Source of the DNA: JBKHBQ01 sp046542305
Lineage (GTDB): Bacteria; Bacteroidota; Bacteroidia; Bacteroidales; 4484-276
DNA: 23,430 nucleotides
Direction: 5' to 3'
Assembly: GCA_046542305.1 (NCBI GenBank)
Contig: JBKHBQ010000026.1
Coordinates: 1-23,430 of the forward strand
Part shown: positions 23,022 through 23,430 of the stretch, in pieces
Layout of the letters: each line of letters begins with the position of its first letter
How positions within the stretch are numbered: the first letter of the stretch is position 1
Notes under the pieces: model-generated
What the model saw: only the letters and a program-made list of their open reading frames with translations
What the model was told of the DNA's origin: nothing
Database searches by the model: none
Position numbers and translations under genes: made by a program

Positions 23022-23066
23022 GCCTGCCTCGACGAAGCGCAGCGAAGGCGGGTCGGCAGAACAGGC
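23022..23066. repeat. GC-rich extragenic palindrome (REP-like)
   Basis: Outer arms GCCTG (23022-23026) and CAGGC (23062-23066) enclose CTGCC-T-CGAC (23024-23033) and GTCGGCAG (23052-23059). The core between them carries GAAGCGCAGCGAAG, which is nearly self-complementary. The GC content and lack of a T-run set it apart from the terminators here and suggest a dispersed extragenic palindrome. Only one copy is in the window. Confidence 0.5.
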
Positions 23067-23109
23067 CGGGCTTCGATTAAAAAGTACAACTAACGATTAA
23101 CATTTATCA

Positions 23110-23430
23110 ATGGAACAAATTCTTTTCAACTTACATACACACTCTCATTTCTGTGACGGCGCACAGGAACCCGAAGCCTATGTGCAGGAGGCCGTCAGGC
23201 AGGGATTTCACACACTGGGCTTTTCCAGCCATGCACCGGTGCCTTTCGAAAACAGGTTTGCCATCATCGGTGAGGCATCATTAAGGAATTATGTAGAAGA
23301 AATCCGGAGTCTGAAAGAAAAATACCGCCACGAAATCCGAATCCTGCTGTCGCTTGAAATTGATTTTATTCCGGGCATCACCAGGCCCTTCAACTCTTTT
23401 AAAGAAGAGTCCGGGCTCGATTACACCATC
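23110..23430 (+). CDS. PHP-domain phosphatase, probably histidinol-phosphatase (3' end outside window)
   Basis: The first 107 codons are visible; the gene runs off the right edge. The N-terminus MEQILFNLHTHSHFCDGA is the first PHP metal motif (H9, H11, D16). H41 in FSSHAPVPF and E83 in LSLEIDFIPG match further metal-site segments. The HxHxxxCDG opening and SSHAPVPF are characteristic of HisJ/HisK-type histidinol-phosphate phosphatases, which remove phosphate from L-histidinol phosphate in histidine synthesis. The ATG at 23110 lies 102 bases after the U32 stop and no -7 element is seen between, so co-transcription with U32 is possible. PHP membership is sure; the histidinol assignment is likely, but other PHP phosphoesterases share these motifs. 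Confidence 0.82.
   Translation, partial: MEQILFNLHTHSHFCDGAQEPEAYVQEAVRQGFHTLGFSSHAPVPFENRFAIIGEASLRNYVEEIRSLKEKYRHEIRILLSLEIDFIPGITRPFNSFKEESGLDYTI

Noticed and set aside
1..23430. CRISPR array, tRNA, rRNA, insertion sequence or prophage
   Set aside because: No regular direct repeats with spacers, no cloverleaf I could recognise, and no transposase, integrase or phage gene.

Overview
The window is a stretch of chromosome from a member of the Bacteroidota, most likely a Bacteroidales-type anaerobe or facultative organism. The evidence is the block mutY / HU / small basic ribosomal protein / RNase G, which I remember as recurring in this phylum; the HU arm sequence (RNISKNTTIIIPEHN) typical of the phylum; repeated promoter elements of the Bacteroidota -7 form TAnnTTTG; weak or absent Shine-Dalgarno sequences; an XrtF-like exosortase; and exported C69 peptidases. 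Phylum is an inference from these signs; no rRNA or other taxonomic marker is present. I see no mobile element, integrase, tRNA, rRNA or CRISPR array, so this looks like ordinary vertically inherited chromosome.

Layout. 1-3531 (minus strand): an edge-truncated GyrI-like membrane protein, trpS, rng, a 29-codon AURKAIP1/COX24-type ribosomal protein gene and HU. 3774-6047 (plus): mutY and class II aldolase fbaA, closed by a terminator shared with a convergent EamA-type transporter (6108-6998, minus). 7229-10677 (plus): two tandem exported C69-family peptidases separated by a strong hairpin terminator. 10799-12354: a membrane-anchored coiled-coil protein of unknown function (plus) facing an exosortase-family transpeptidase (minus). 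12600-13376 (plus): an exported metallo-beta-lactamase-fold hydrolase. 13406-14473 (minus): a nitroreductase followed by a HEAT-like protein. 14707-18399: threonine aldolase (plus), an Asp-box propeller lipoprotein (minus) and an MltF-like lytic transglycosylase (plus). 18472-21330 (minus): alkaline phosphatase followed closely by fumarase C. 21760-23430 (plus): a U32-family Fe-S protein and an edge-truncated PHP-family phosphatase.

Most genes are housekeeping: translation (trpS, ribosomal protein), RNA decay (rng), nucleoid structure (HU), base-excision repair (mutY), glycolysis (fbaA), TCA cycle (fumC), amino-acid metabolism (ltaE, PHP phosphatase), tRNA modification (U32) and wall turnover (mltF). 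The envelope theme is notable: the two C69 peptidases, MBL hydrolase, alkaline phosphatase, propeller lipoprotein, MltF, coiled-coil protein and exosortase are all predicted to be exported or membrane-bound. I do not see a clearly new multi-gene system. The items most worth following are the orphan exosortase with no visible substrate, the tandem C69 pair whose catalytic cysteine would be exposed by signal peptidase, the 29-codon ribosomal protein gene that is easily missed, several leader hairpins, and a possibly decayed gene in the 423-base gap at 21331-21753.

Start codons were chosen using the promoter elements: several long open frames begin upstream of or inside a -7 element and were trimmed to the first plausible start after it.
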